Assembly: GCA_964017145.1 (NCBI GenBank)
Contig: OZ024841.1
Location: 3,286,001-3,350,000, forward strand
Origin: Agrocybe praecox
Lineage: Eukaryota; Basidiomycota; Agaricomycetes; Agaricales; Agrocybaceae
Length of the DNA: 64,000 nt
Direction of reading: 5' to 3'
In this document: positions 37,301 to 46,237 of the stretch, piece after piece
How the letters are laid out: each line of letters starts with the position of its first letter
How positions within the stretch are numbered: the stretch's first letter is position 1
Notes under the pieces: model-generated
Told to the model about the DNA's origin: nothing
Seen by the model: the letters and a program-made list of their open reading frames with translations, nothing else
Database searches by the model: none
Made by a program: the position numbers and the translations under genes

Positions 37301-38196
37301 GTCAATGGATCTGGGAAGACATCATTTGTAGATGGGCTTGTATGGTGGAGTTCATAACAGACAATGGGGGACCATTCTTAGCTGCTGCACGATGGCTCGA
37401 GGAAAAATATGGGATTAAGGGAATTCGGATTTCACCCTATAACTCGAAGGCCAACGGCGCTATAGAAAGACCACATTGGGATGTCAGACAAATGCTGTAC
37501 AAAATGCTAGGAAAAGACGATGTGAACAAGTGGTTCTGGTTCTTTCCTTACATTAAGTGGGCAGATAGAGTAACGGTCAGGAAACGTCTAGGATGTTCAC
37601 CTTTCTTCATGGTAACAGGGGCATCACCAATTCTACCTTTAGACGCCCAAGAAGCTACTTGGTTGGTTAAACCTCCTGAGCGAATTTTATCAGATGAAGA
37701 GTTAATTGGATTCCGAGCAAAAGCGCTCGCCAAACATAAACTTCATGTGGATGAGATGCGCAAAAGGGTAGACCAAGATAAATACGAGCGTCTATTGAAA
37801 TATGAGCAAGACCACAAAGCTGTCATCAAGGACTACATTTTTAAACCAGGAGATTTGGTTTTGGTACGGAATACTACCATAGAAAAATCCTTGGATAAGA
37901 AAATGAAACCTAGGTACCTAGGACCGATGATTGTCATACGACGAACTCGGGGAGGGTCCTATATAGTCGCTGAAATGAATGGAGCGGTCTTACAAAATAA
38001 AATTGGAGCCTTCAGAGTAGTACCATACTATGCTAGAGAACATCTAGAACTACCTGAGTCGATTCAGACTCTGATAGATATGCCAACTTCGGCACTAGAT
38101 TTGATTGAGAATGGACCCGAGGATGTGTACGACCCGATACTAGGAGAAGTAACTCTCCGAGGATCGACTTCAGAAAACGAAAATGAAAATGAGTAA
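34372..38196 (+). CDS. pol: Pol: reverse transcriptase, RNase H and integrase
   Basis: Residue numbers count from 34,480 (GTG); the frame is open from the slippery site and probably has no start of its own. The RT has MGDLYVGYDER, LPMGWTNS and the catalytic box YIDD (about 323-326). RNase H has VDTSY, RELYGL and VETDAK, then VPGKTFGPDGLSRR. Integrase has the HHCC zinc finger (HDHVGHRGF to CHNC, about 836-872) and DDE residues in MHADC, ITDNGG and AIERPH. A GPY/F-like C-terminal segment ends near FRVVPYY; I see no chromodomain. All catalytic residues look intact, so the element could be autonomous. Confidence 0.95.
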   Translation, partial: PFLNCLNELEDQGEAAVVFEYDHKTGEIIIESYTTQVDKKAFSKDGLRNVFLSRAVDSEHVETADKRKFQIYLQDIKPEVKENEPAASVFLGKKYKPVDKKVRPVYTELPENLRIHRNIQGDPLKDMPPLSVNPPDFQPTGRYTKERMKAFDAKHEGDFLWSEERKSIHELLMNQNEAFAWDDSERGKFKEEFFPPVIMPTVEHTPWVFKNIPISPGLYEPLCELIRSKLKSGVMEPSCSSYRSRWFAVLKKDGKSLQIVQSLEPLNAVTIAHSGVPPAAEELAIHFCGRACVGMGDLYVGYDERTLAESSRDLTTFQSPFGVLRLTTLPMGWTNSVPIFHDDVTHILQDEIPEYTSPYIDDVGFRGPASRYQNEDGTYEVLPENPGIRRFVWEHLQNVNRIIQRMKYSGGTFSGYKTVICADAVEVVGHLCSSDGRKPTESRVKVILDWGPLKNVSDVRSFYGTCGVLRAYIPRFADRAKHIHKLMRAGVPFEWGPDQEKSMQLMKEGVRDAQCLRPIDYHGQGDIVLAVDTSYIAAGWYIYQEDSQDPRKHYYVTFGSQSLEEHEARYSQPKRELYGLKLALEKNRKHLIGVRKLIVETDAKYIAGMLRNPDLMPNATINRWIDQIGMYHFTLRHVPGKTFGPDGLSRRPRQPNDPPLREAGSEEMEPEAPIKIEFADPNGPMPLETETFKDKIDSRGGYLQEVSEPLPLEAFISLIEKDDEYEGIARDVEDFSEELAKADEFRMSEKAFLEEHISRNKEALGEERCAYVQQLVSTLMLPEENEFKKIRYPEEHRSDTAKAQDHKLDWVMEWHKDRSFRPIGMSEKQYKRFITLAKRFILFEERLYRRGDGTKHRLVVSKDKRMYMLTAAHDHVGHRGFYATNQLLVERFWWPEMEKDVNWFVKTCHNCQERQKTLIRIKPSITHTPSIFQSMHADCINMTPPSNGCSYIVHGRCALSSYMEGRPLKKENGKSIGQWIWEDIICRWACMVEFITDNGGPFLAAARWLEEKYGIKGIRISPYNSKANGAIERPHWDVRQMLYKMLGKDDVNKWFWFFPYIKWADRVTVRKRLGCSPFFMVTGASPILPLDAQEATWLVKPPERILSDEELIGFRAKALAKHKLHVDEMRKRVDQDKYERLLKYEQDHKAVIKDYIFKPGDLVLVRNTTIEKSLDKKMKPRYLGPMIVIRRTRGGSYIVAEMNGAVLQNKIGAFRVVPYYAREHLELPESIQTLIDMPTSALDLIENGPEDVYDPILGEVTLRGSTSENENENE

Positions 38197-38254
38197 AAAG
38201 ACAAATATATTATGAGTCTACTCGAATATAGCTTGTACCCTAGGAAGGATAAGA

Positions 38255-39615
38255 CTAGTCCTTTTTAGCGTCAACCTGAGCTTTCTCGAGGGAGACAATT
38301 TGGCGCTGAATGAATTGACGCTGCCCAACAGACTGCCAGATCTGGTAGTCAACATCCTGAGCACTGTCCCGGAGACACCTAAGGTGACGCTCAAGTGCAG
38401 CGACATCGCGGTTTTGAGGGAACTTCGCAGTGATGCTCTCAGCAATGTTCATAGCGACGGCTGTAGATTGAGGCGAGAAGGTGTTTGGAAGAATAGTGTT
38501 CTCGAGGGTAACTAAAGCAAGAAAATTAGTATCCGAGGAACAAAACACATAAGAGAAAATCAAAACGTACTGTCCACAGTATCCTTGGTTTTGCTCTTCT
38601 TGACCGACTTGGACGCTTTCTTGTAAGATCCAGAGTCTGTAGCAATTCCAGGAACGTCCTCGAACTCGAGCATGCGAGTTTCAGCACGTTTCTCGACCTT
38701 GGAAGGTTTCGAGGAAGAGGAAGCCTCCGGCTGGTACGAGTAATGAATCAGTCCCAATTTCCTAGGAAGAGAAATAAGGTACTTGCCTTGGGAGAGAGGA
38801 CCTCTCTTTTAGATCCTTTACCTTTGCGGCTCTGCGACGCGGGGGGAGCGCTGACAATAGAAGCCACCTCCACCATGTCGTCGTCGACTTGCATAGCCTG
38901 CACCGCGTGAATAAGGTTCATAAGGAAAGGGGATAGGGTTTTCATTACCTCGTCAGAAGTCAGCTCAAAATTAGAGGTAGTAGAAGATACGACCTCTACC
39001 TCTTCCGAGTCAACCTTCTCTTTATACAAACGACCAGAGCGTTGTTTGTTCTAACGAAAGGCGTCAGTCAAAACGATCCGAGGAAGTAAAAGGAATGGAC
39101 ATACCGCGGTGTGTGCTCCATTATCTGCAACCTCAGGGTCCGCAGTTGTGGCTTTTTCGACAGTTTCGGACGAAGTTTTCTTCTTCAGATTCATGAATGG
39201 AGGACCGCCGGGGCAGTAGAGACCAGTAGAAGTGCGCTTGGCATAGATGAACTTGATGAGAAGGCTAACGGACTGGGCCTCCTTGGAGAACCTCCTGGAA
39301 TACTCGCTGCCTAAGCGTACGAGTGCTGCAAGAGAATCTCGGAGATTGAACACCAAGTCAAACGCCTCTTGTCCAGCGAGCCAGACATTGTCTGACTGTT
39401 CGAACCAGGGAGCCTGAGCGATGTCGAGGGGAGCGTGTTAAGCAGAGAAGAGCAGTCCTAGGAAGGTCACTTACAAGTTTCTCGCAGATGAGAGCCAAGT
39501 GAGCGGAGGCTGACTCGCCATTTTTCTCCGAGGAAATGGTTTCGGCTTTGGCAAGGTGGTATTGCACACCTACCGCAGCTTTCACCTCGAGGACGCTGGG
39601 AGAAAGGTCGGGCAT
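38255..39615 (-). CDS. Antisense accessory gene 1 of the retrotransposon (376 aa)
   Basis: The five exons are 39,615-39,475, 39,413-39,105, 39,050-38,787, 38,730-38,571 and 38,511-38,255. All junctions keep frame; introns are 54-61 nt. The third intron uses a GC donor (GCAAGT). The product begins MPDLSPSVLEVKAAV, has a helical N-terminal half (LVFNLRDSLAALVRLGSEYS), a serine/lysine-rich middle likely to carry nuclear signals, and a C-terminal helix (DAAL-to-QVDAKKD region). I recognise no domain. A TATAAAGG box lies 71-78 nt before the start. The gene faces pol and ends 59 nt from the pol stop. TTCC(T/G)AGGAA-like motifs occur in and around it, as in the rest of the element, which argues that it is a resident gene. 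Confidence 0.7.
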
Positions 39616-40044
39616 GCAAGAAAAAGCGTGTACTGGGAAGATAGCACCTTGGTGTTGAATCCTAGGACCTCGAAAACCGACCCGCCTTTATAGTGCTGTG
39701 GTAAAATTTTAACAGAGTCGTCATTCCGAGGAACCATGTGGCCCCGTTCGGGAGGACATGTGCGCGAGGAAACACAACAGTAAAAATTTTACTCGGACTG
39801 CGAGAGCGGAAGTGGGAATTGTATTAAGGATCAAGTTGGAGCATAATGACTGCATATGGGCAATGGTGGATCGATCTAAAAAGGGTACAGTACAAACGCT
39901 GCTCTACTGATCGAATGAAAACTTCACCATTCCGATGAAGCGCATTTGGGACCCTAGGAATGAAGCCTGCTCTGGAAAACCTCTTCTAAGATACTTGGCC
40001 TTGGTGCCACATGCGAAACTTGAAAATGCGCTGAAGTTTGCTGG
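39616..40044 (-). promoter_or_regulatory. Promoter region of antisense gene 1
   Basis: A TATA box, TATAAAGG on the minus strand, sits at 39,686-39,693. Copies of the CC(T/G)AGGA motif stand near 39,660, 39,725 and 39,953. No gene is visible; the stretch separates antisense gene 1 from the 3' end of antisense gene 2. Confidence 0.5.
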
Positions 40045-40804
40045 TTAGTGCGAGTGGAGCGTTGGATGCGAGGAGCGATTCAAGGCGATCCCCCCACGAA
40101 CCGCCGCGCGACTGAAACCCAGTTGCATTAATAATTTAATCCGAGGACAGTTCTTGGGATCATAACGTACCATTACAGTACGCTCGGAACACCTAGGAAG
40201 TGTGTGGTCGAATAAACCACGACATATCCAGGCGTTCATCGGCGAGGCAGTGAAGTTCATGTACCATATGACCACCCAGTGAAAGCTAATGTCAATGAAT
40301 ATGTGTCCAAGCTCTGTGCCGTACTTGATGTCGTCAGGATGGAACTGCATCTAAGAGGAGTGAGTTCTCCTCGCATACAACATAAGGACGACGGGTTGGT
40401 CTTACCAAGGCAGCGGTTACCTTGAGTATGAGCTCCAGGGGAGGCAAGTTACGCTCCTTTTGGAGTTCCTCGGTACCGTTGGCAGGATTGGAAAGTGCTT
40501 CGTCCAGGCGTTGTTTGGCGCTGACAAGTGCGAACCATCGTTGATCAGTTCCTAGGAACGTTACTCGAGCAGGATTAGCCTGGATAGGCGTCTCTAGCAA
40601 ATCGTCAAGTATGTCCAGATACAACATAGCCTCAGTTTGATACTGGTCCATGGTATCTGACAATGCTTGGGGGTTGAAGATGACTCCTAGGGGTGGGTAG
40701 ACAGACATAGCCAAGGAGCCGTCGAGGTTCAGCCTTTCGTTTGTCACACCTTTTATGGGCCTCTGGAAGATCGCGCTGGATACTTTTGTTGCACGCGGCC
40801 ACAC
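40045..40804 (-). CDS. Antisense accessory gene 2 of the retrotransposon, 5' end uncertain
   Basis: Two exons are clear: 40,804 (or upstream) to 40,406 and 40,350-40,045, with a 55-nt intron (GTAAGA to CTTAG) in phase 0. They give at least 234 residues. The frame at 40,804 starts with GTG and meets a stop just upstream, so the true first exon is probably spliced from further upstream, where MPEMPVFRLAAQ is an open segment in another frame. The protein has helical stretches (MDQYQTEAMLYLDILDDLL, RWFALVSAKQRLDEAL) and an aromatic segment (HWVVIWYMNF). I recognise no family. Motifs of the TTCCTAGGAA type (40,550) link it to the element. Confidence 0.5.
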
Positions 40805-41236
40805 GGAATTAGGCCATCATTTTTTTTCCAATCTGGAAGGTGATTAGCCGTTTTTGGTTGTGCTGCTAAGCGAAACACGGGCATCTCCGGCATATCGGAA
40901 TTTCCTGGGTCGACCGGGAGGTCGCTTCTTTAAGTTGGGGGGAGCCTGCCTACCAGCCAACAGAGATATCCTAGCAACTTGGAAGAGCCGTCTTCTTTTA
41001 AGTCTCTCAAGGGCTTATAAGTTTTCTTGAAATACTTAAGGGAGATTCTTAGAAATGTTGTGCAAAGTAAACGAACAAGAAAAAGATTATAAATTTCGTT
41101 GGGGCAAAGAACCCGCAAAAAGGGATATGCGTTGTACAAAAATATAAAGAACCCCGACCTACGAAAACGCTACTCTAGAAAATGAATAAGACATAGTGTT
41201 CTAATTTAATAGAACCGAAAAGATTTTCTAGGAGAG
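40805..41236. other. Spacer with an internal polypurine-tract-like sequence
   Basis: AAGTTGGGGGGAG at 40,932-40,944 is identical to the 13 bases at 44,474-44,486 just before the 3' LTR. The rest of the spacer shows no gene. It may be a second plus-strand priming site, or the edge of a former LTR of a composite element. Confidence 0.45.
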
Positions 41237-43320
41237 TTAAGCAGGGGGGGCGCTTGCGTCATCATTCGCAACGACTGGCTCCATGACCACGTCCTCTTCC
41301 GCCCGAGGAACCTCTATAACCAAGTCATCCTGATCCGGAGGCAACCCGGCGGTGCTAGCAGAGGTATTGACGATGGTAGAAGGTGCGTCGATGGGGATAT
41401 GAAAAAAGGGGAGCGACGAGTCGAGCATGGTACGAAGATGAGCAGGGAAACGAGACTTGATTGCATCAGGCATGCGACGAAGAAGGATTTCGAGCGTCTG
41501 AGTACAATTGTCCGCGTCAGGGAAATTCAAGCCGGAAAGTTGACGACAGAAGGCTTGGAAGACGTGCACATCTTCGAAGGCAGAGCGAATGAGAGCTCCA
41601 GGACCTTCGGGGAACAGGGCGACCGTGTCACGGATGAACTGCTGCATTTGAACCTCGAGGTCGATAGAGATCGCTTGCTGAAATCTAAAAAGTTCCAAGA
41701 GACGACGCTCCTGTTCACGAGACTCGCGGCCACGCTCGACAAGATCTTTGAGGTCTGGAAAGTCCGTCAGAAAGATAGAAAAGTTAAGATCAAAAACCAA
41801 GACATACGGTGTATAGAGAAAGCGCCGCGCTCGTAGGCAGCATTGCGGTGAGCGAGACGAACCGTACCCTCTGCTTTGTGGTCGCAGCAAGTAATGTGAC
41901 GAGTGTCGCAAGTACCGCAGAGTTGTCCGAAGACGGCGGGGGTACATTCGAGGAGCTGGCCAACGCACACACTACATTCGGTTGCACGCTATGAAAAATA
42001 AAATACTTAGCATAAGGAAAGAACGTAGTCAAAAAGAAAGACTTACAGGTTCAACATGAGGGATGAACCCTAGAACGTCGTCCCATCGTATAACAGAGGA
42101 CAGAGGGGCAGAATGAGCGGAAAGGTTGGCGGCGCGCTGTTCTGCGGCTGCTTTCTTGCCTGACTAAGAATTGAGAAAGAGAAAAATCAGTTCGCGAGGA
42201 AAAATCGAAATTAAAAAGAGACGAAAGACCTTGGGGAGCACAGGAGGCTCGCTCTTGATAAAATCCTGGGCCACCTTGCTACCGCCTCGTTTGGGACGCT
42301 TCGCGGAAGGGTCGTCGTTGGCAGCTTCCGAGGAAGTGCGAACACGCTTACTGCGTAGTGTGTCAATACGGGATGGAGTGAGAAGGAGGACCTCAGATAC
42401 GAACTTGCGAACGGAAGAACGGGTAATAGGAGTAAGAGTTGTAATTGGAGGATGGAGAGGGGCACTGACTTCGACACCGTCGGAGCTGGGGGCAGGAGCA
42501 GGCGTAGCGCCGTCTTCTGACCTTCCCTCGAGCTCGTCGATAAGGGGCTCGACAGGAGGATCTCCTTCTTCATCCTCTTCTCCCTCAGAACCGGACTCGA
42601 CGACGGGTGGCGGAGCCTTTGAAGTGGATTGACGTTTGGAACCGGGTTTGGGGCCTGACCTCCTAAGAACGGTCTTCTTGGCGCCTTTCGTCTCTTTTAC
42701 GGCCTTCGCGTCCTTCGCGTCCCTTGCTTTCTTCGCATCGTTTGCATCCTTCGTCTTCTTGGCGTTCCTCGCGGTTATTAACGCTTGGATCCTATTGTAC
42801 TCGCTTAAGAATTCGTCAGCGTCTGACCCGACGTCGCATCGGTTCCACAAATCAGAGGTCTTGGCAATCGAGGGGGTACCAGAAACGGCAAAGTCGTCGA
42901 AGGAATCTACTATCGGATGCGCAGAGGGACAGAAGTTGAGACAGAGGGTGGCGACTGTAGACCATCGAAGGCGAAATCGGCATAAAAGCTTGTGGGCACT
43001 GATACGAGTCCAAGAGCCGCTCTAAGAAAGAGAAATGGGCATAATAAATAATAATAAAAATCAGAACGAGTATGAAAGAAAAAAAAAAAACATACGACGT
43101 GAGGTTGCATGGCCTCAAGGATGGGCACCGCCAGACCAGCGATAGCCAGATATCCCTGCTTGGCACTGACGGCAAGAAGGAAAGGCTTTACGAGGTCGTC
43201 CAGAGTACCAGACTCTAGTTGGAGGAGAAAATGAACCTTCTCAGCCTCGGTACGAGTCAGAGAGTCGACCTCGTATTCGATAAAACCGGCAGGATAGGTA
43301 GCCTTTCCGTAGGTAGACAT
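41237..43320 (-). CDS. Antisense accessory gene 3 of the retrotransposon (610 aa), Cys-rich
   Basis: The five exons are 43,320-43,096, 43,021-42,230, 42,163-42,047, 41,988-41,808 and 41,754-41,237. Introns are 53-74 nt with GTATGT, GTCTTT and GTAAGT donors, and every junction keeps frame. The product starts MSTYGKATYPAGFIEYEVDS. It has a KDAKDAK-type basic helix, an acidic patch, a nuclear-type basic stretch (SAKRPKRGGSK), and then a cysteine cluster: CSVC, LEC, QLCGTCDTRHITCCDH, probably zinc-binding. The C-terminal 170 residues are helical and end in an acidic tail. I recognise no named family. The intact splicing suggests that the gene is functional. A TATA-like GATAAAGG lies about 50 nt upstream. 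Confidence 0.7.
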
Positions 43321-43610
43321 AAGGGGGGAAAGGAAGGGGGATTACTAGCGTGGATGAACCCTGACCGACCTTTATCCTAGGAAAAGTCGACCCTGAACGA
43401 GAAGCGAATACGGTGTGACCCGTGTCAAGCTTCGCGAAAGTTTGTTTCGTTATTCGCAGAGGCCTTAAGGCGCGGAGAACTCGAAACTATAAATAGCATG
43501 AGCTTGTAATCAATAAAGAAAAGCTTACAAGTAATATGGCTAAGTCCGATAGTAAAAGACCTGTCAAAGAGACAGCCAGTGCTGTCAAATTTATGTATGA
43601 GTGATGCATA
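43321..43610. other. Spacer upstream of antisense gene 3
   Basis: This holds the presumed promoter of antisense gene 3, with CCTAGGAAAAG near 43,375, and then ordinary AT-rich sequence up to the inverted-repeat element. No gene is seen. Confidence 0.5.
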
Positions 43611-44333
43611 GTTGCCCCACATAAAGTATGCATCCACAGGGGCAACTGCCCAACTGCCCAAAGTGATGCATCAAGCCCTCTGGCTGGCCTATTGTGACCA
43701 TTTGTGACTATAGTCATGTGTTTGATATTGATGGGATCAAAATCAATGCACATGACTTTTTGCTTGCCTCTATTTACATGTTTGGGCTCCGTTCATATGT
43801 TTATATGGCCTCAAATACAAACAAATAATAAATAATGATGTCAGCAGGCAGGGGCAGGCCTGCTACAAAACAAACAAAGCTTTTGAGTGACATCACATCC
43901 AAACAACCTAATAAGGCAAGAGGACTTTGGACTTTGAAATTTTGCGATAAAGTCCTCTCAATACCATGATGGACGGGACTAAGACATGACCAAATAAGAT
44001 CAAATCTATTTTTAGAATATATCTATTTTTAGTTTGCGTCTAATTTTAGAACAATTACGAATTTGCCAAATATGATGGAGTTATTTTTAGAACTGATCTA
44101 TTTTTAGAACTCATTACATATTTATATGGTTTATGAAAATCTATTTTTAGAAATTTTTAACGAAAATAACTTTGGTGGCTGTGCACTAGATCACATGACT
44201 ATGCTGTGGCTATGCAACAGATCACATGACTTTCACATGACTACACCTCTCTAGTCACTGTTGGTCACCCTGATGCATCACTTTGGGCAGTTGGGCAGTT
44301 GCCCCTGTGGATGCATACTTTATGTGGGGCAAC
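43611..44333. mobile_element. 723-bp non-autonomous inverted-repeat element
   Basis: The ends are perfect 63-bp inverted repeats, 43,611-43,673 and 44,271-44,333, starting GTTGCCCCACATAAAG. The interior is AT-rich, with several ATCTATTTTTAGAA repeats and CACATGACT repeats, and codes for nothing. No clear target duplication is visible. It resembles a MITE; the superfamily is unknown. It lies between antisense gene 3 and the 3' LTR and so entered the retrotransposon later. Confidence 0.75.
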
Positions 44334-44473
44334 TTAGGTTGGGTCATGCATACATCTGCCAGTAACAGGTGAAAGAGAAAGATGAGACGAGAGTTTTTAT
44401 CTGATAGGCAAACAAAAACCAGAAAACGGCAGAGGCCTAAACTCGAAGTATGACTGAGGACAGTCCGAATTAT

Positions 44474-44487
44474 AAGTTGGGGGGAGA
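44474..44487 (+). promoter_or_regulatory. Polypurine tract
   Basis: The run GGGGGGAGA ends at the base before the 3' LTR, the normal place for the plus-strand primer of an LTR retrotransposon. Confidence 0.8.
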
Positions 44488-46237
44488 TGATACGACCGGT
44501 GTTCGGCTGTGACTGAACTTTAACCAAGTATCTATCCTACTTAATTTTCGGCATAATAAACACGTTTATTATTAAGTCTACATAAGTACAGAGCGAGGAT
44601 AGCTACATGTTTGGCTAGGGGAAACCATTCTACGAACCCTAGGACGAACCTTACGAATGCTAGAGTTAGTTATAGTAGTTCCTCGGAAATGCGTGGAGCG
44701 CTTTAACAGCGATGCAGCAGGATCGAAGGCTCCTAGGATAATATTCAACCATCAGGAATGTAAGCTAGAGCCTGCTGATAATAAGCTTAAACGGCGCTAT
44801 AGCCACTTATTATTACGCAGTGCGCGATGCGTCCACATCTACCTAATATGGAAACGGAAAGTTCCCACCATATGAAAGTACATGTAAACTACTGCCAACG
44901 TTCCTAGGAACGCTAACTCAAGGCGGTAGGACTGATCCTAGCATTAACAAAAGTACATTACTGGTCCCTAGGAACATAGTGGGCACTATGCAAACGACGA
45001 GACAAGCACTAGTAATGTCAATCAGGACTTGCCGACGTCTGCTCGAGTCAGATTGCCGATAAACCTAAAAGGAGAAGTTCCTAGGAACGCTTACACATGG
45101 TCTTAAGGCCCTCGGATATGCGCAGTTACCTTAAACGGCAGTTGTGGAGCCGAGGATTGTAGATCCATACGATACCACGGTACTCCGATGCTTCGGACCC
45201 TACGACGTCGATCAATGATCGTCGGCTAATGCGAATAAGCGCCCTCGGAGCGTCATGCTCGAGTCAGCGACTTGCCCAACCATACGAACCCTTCCGAGGG
45301 TATACAAAAACACGCATGGTACCTACTGGTTGCTTATGCATCGAGTGGAGCTACCTAGCGTTAACCAATAATATTATTTCCTGTATTTTCCGAGCATTTC
45401 CGATCCGCTCCAAGTATTCCTGTATTTTCCGAAACCTAGCAGTATATAAGCAGCCTGTAAATTACCGTAGCACCCCGGATAAACTAGAACCCAGTTGTCC
45501 ACATTCGAGGAACGCGCATTGAGTTGCAAACTCCTAGGATCGACCTTTGGTACCTAATAAATCTCCGCGAGAGTTGGTTTTATTGAACAGACTACCTACC
45601 GTGTCATTTGAGCATCTTGGCGTTAGTTGAGCGACTTGAGTTAACTTGCAGAGTTCTCGAGGAACCTAAATAAACGTATTGGGATAAAGTTTCCTCTGTC
45701 TTAAGTGACATAAAGCTTAATACCCGCCTAAGTGGCAAGAATTGTCTAAGTGACGCCTAAGTGGCCCGTTCCTAGGGATAAGTTCCCTGCCTAAGTGGCA
45801 AATTGTCTAAGTGACGCCTAAGTGGCCCGTTCCGAGGGATAAGTTCCCTGCCTAAGTGGCAAATAGTCTAAGTGACGCCTAAGTGGCCCGTTTAGGATTG
45901 AGTCCCCTTTCTGAGTGATTAAAAGACTTTGGATTAAGTATCCAGCCTAAGTGGCGAACTACCTACACACTACATCTTGTGGAAACACATTAAATCTACG
46001 TTTACACTTTCCGAGGAACTTCGCTTTGTGCGTAAGCTACTCAAACACTTGTGATCTTCGATCCTAGGAAACGTTCTGTTGCATTAGAGAGCGTATCTTT
46101 AGAGAGAAAACATAATCAACGACGCGTATCGCGTATCCCTCCCACGAAAGAACTAATCACATTGATTGGGTTTTGTTTCGGAGTATATACAAAGTACAAA
46201 TCGTACATACACACTCAACCCCGCAGCAAGCACCTTA
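44488..46237 (+). repeat. 3' LTR
   Basis: This matches the 5' LTR along its 1,750 bp with one difference that I found (45,108). It ends CACCTTA, directly before the target duplication ACGG. The minus-strand frame of the interrupted host gene runs about 28 codons into it before a stop at 46,153. Confidence 0.95.

Larger units (their letters stand above)
29515..46237 (+). mobile_element. Ty3/gypsy-type LTR retrotransposon, 16.7 kb, with antisense genes
   Basis: Two 1,750-bp LTRs bound the element (29,515-31,264 and 44,488-46,237), and the target duplication ACGG lies at 29,511-29,514 and 46,238-46,241. The LTRs begin TG and end TA rather than CA. A primer-binding site, gag, protease, RT-RNase H-integrase, a polypurine tract and three antisense spliced genes lie between them. 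RT precedes integrase, as in Ty3/gypsy. All main frames are open. The element is large for a fungal Ty3 element, because of the long LTRs and 6 kb downstream of pol. Confidence 0.95.
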
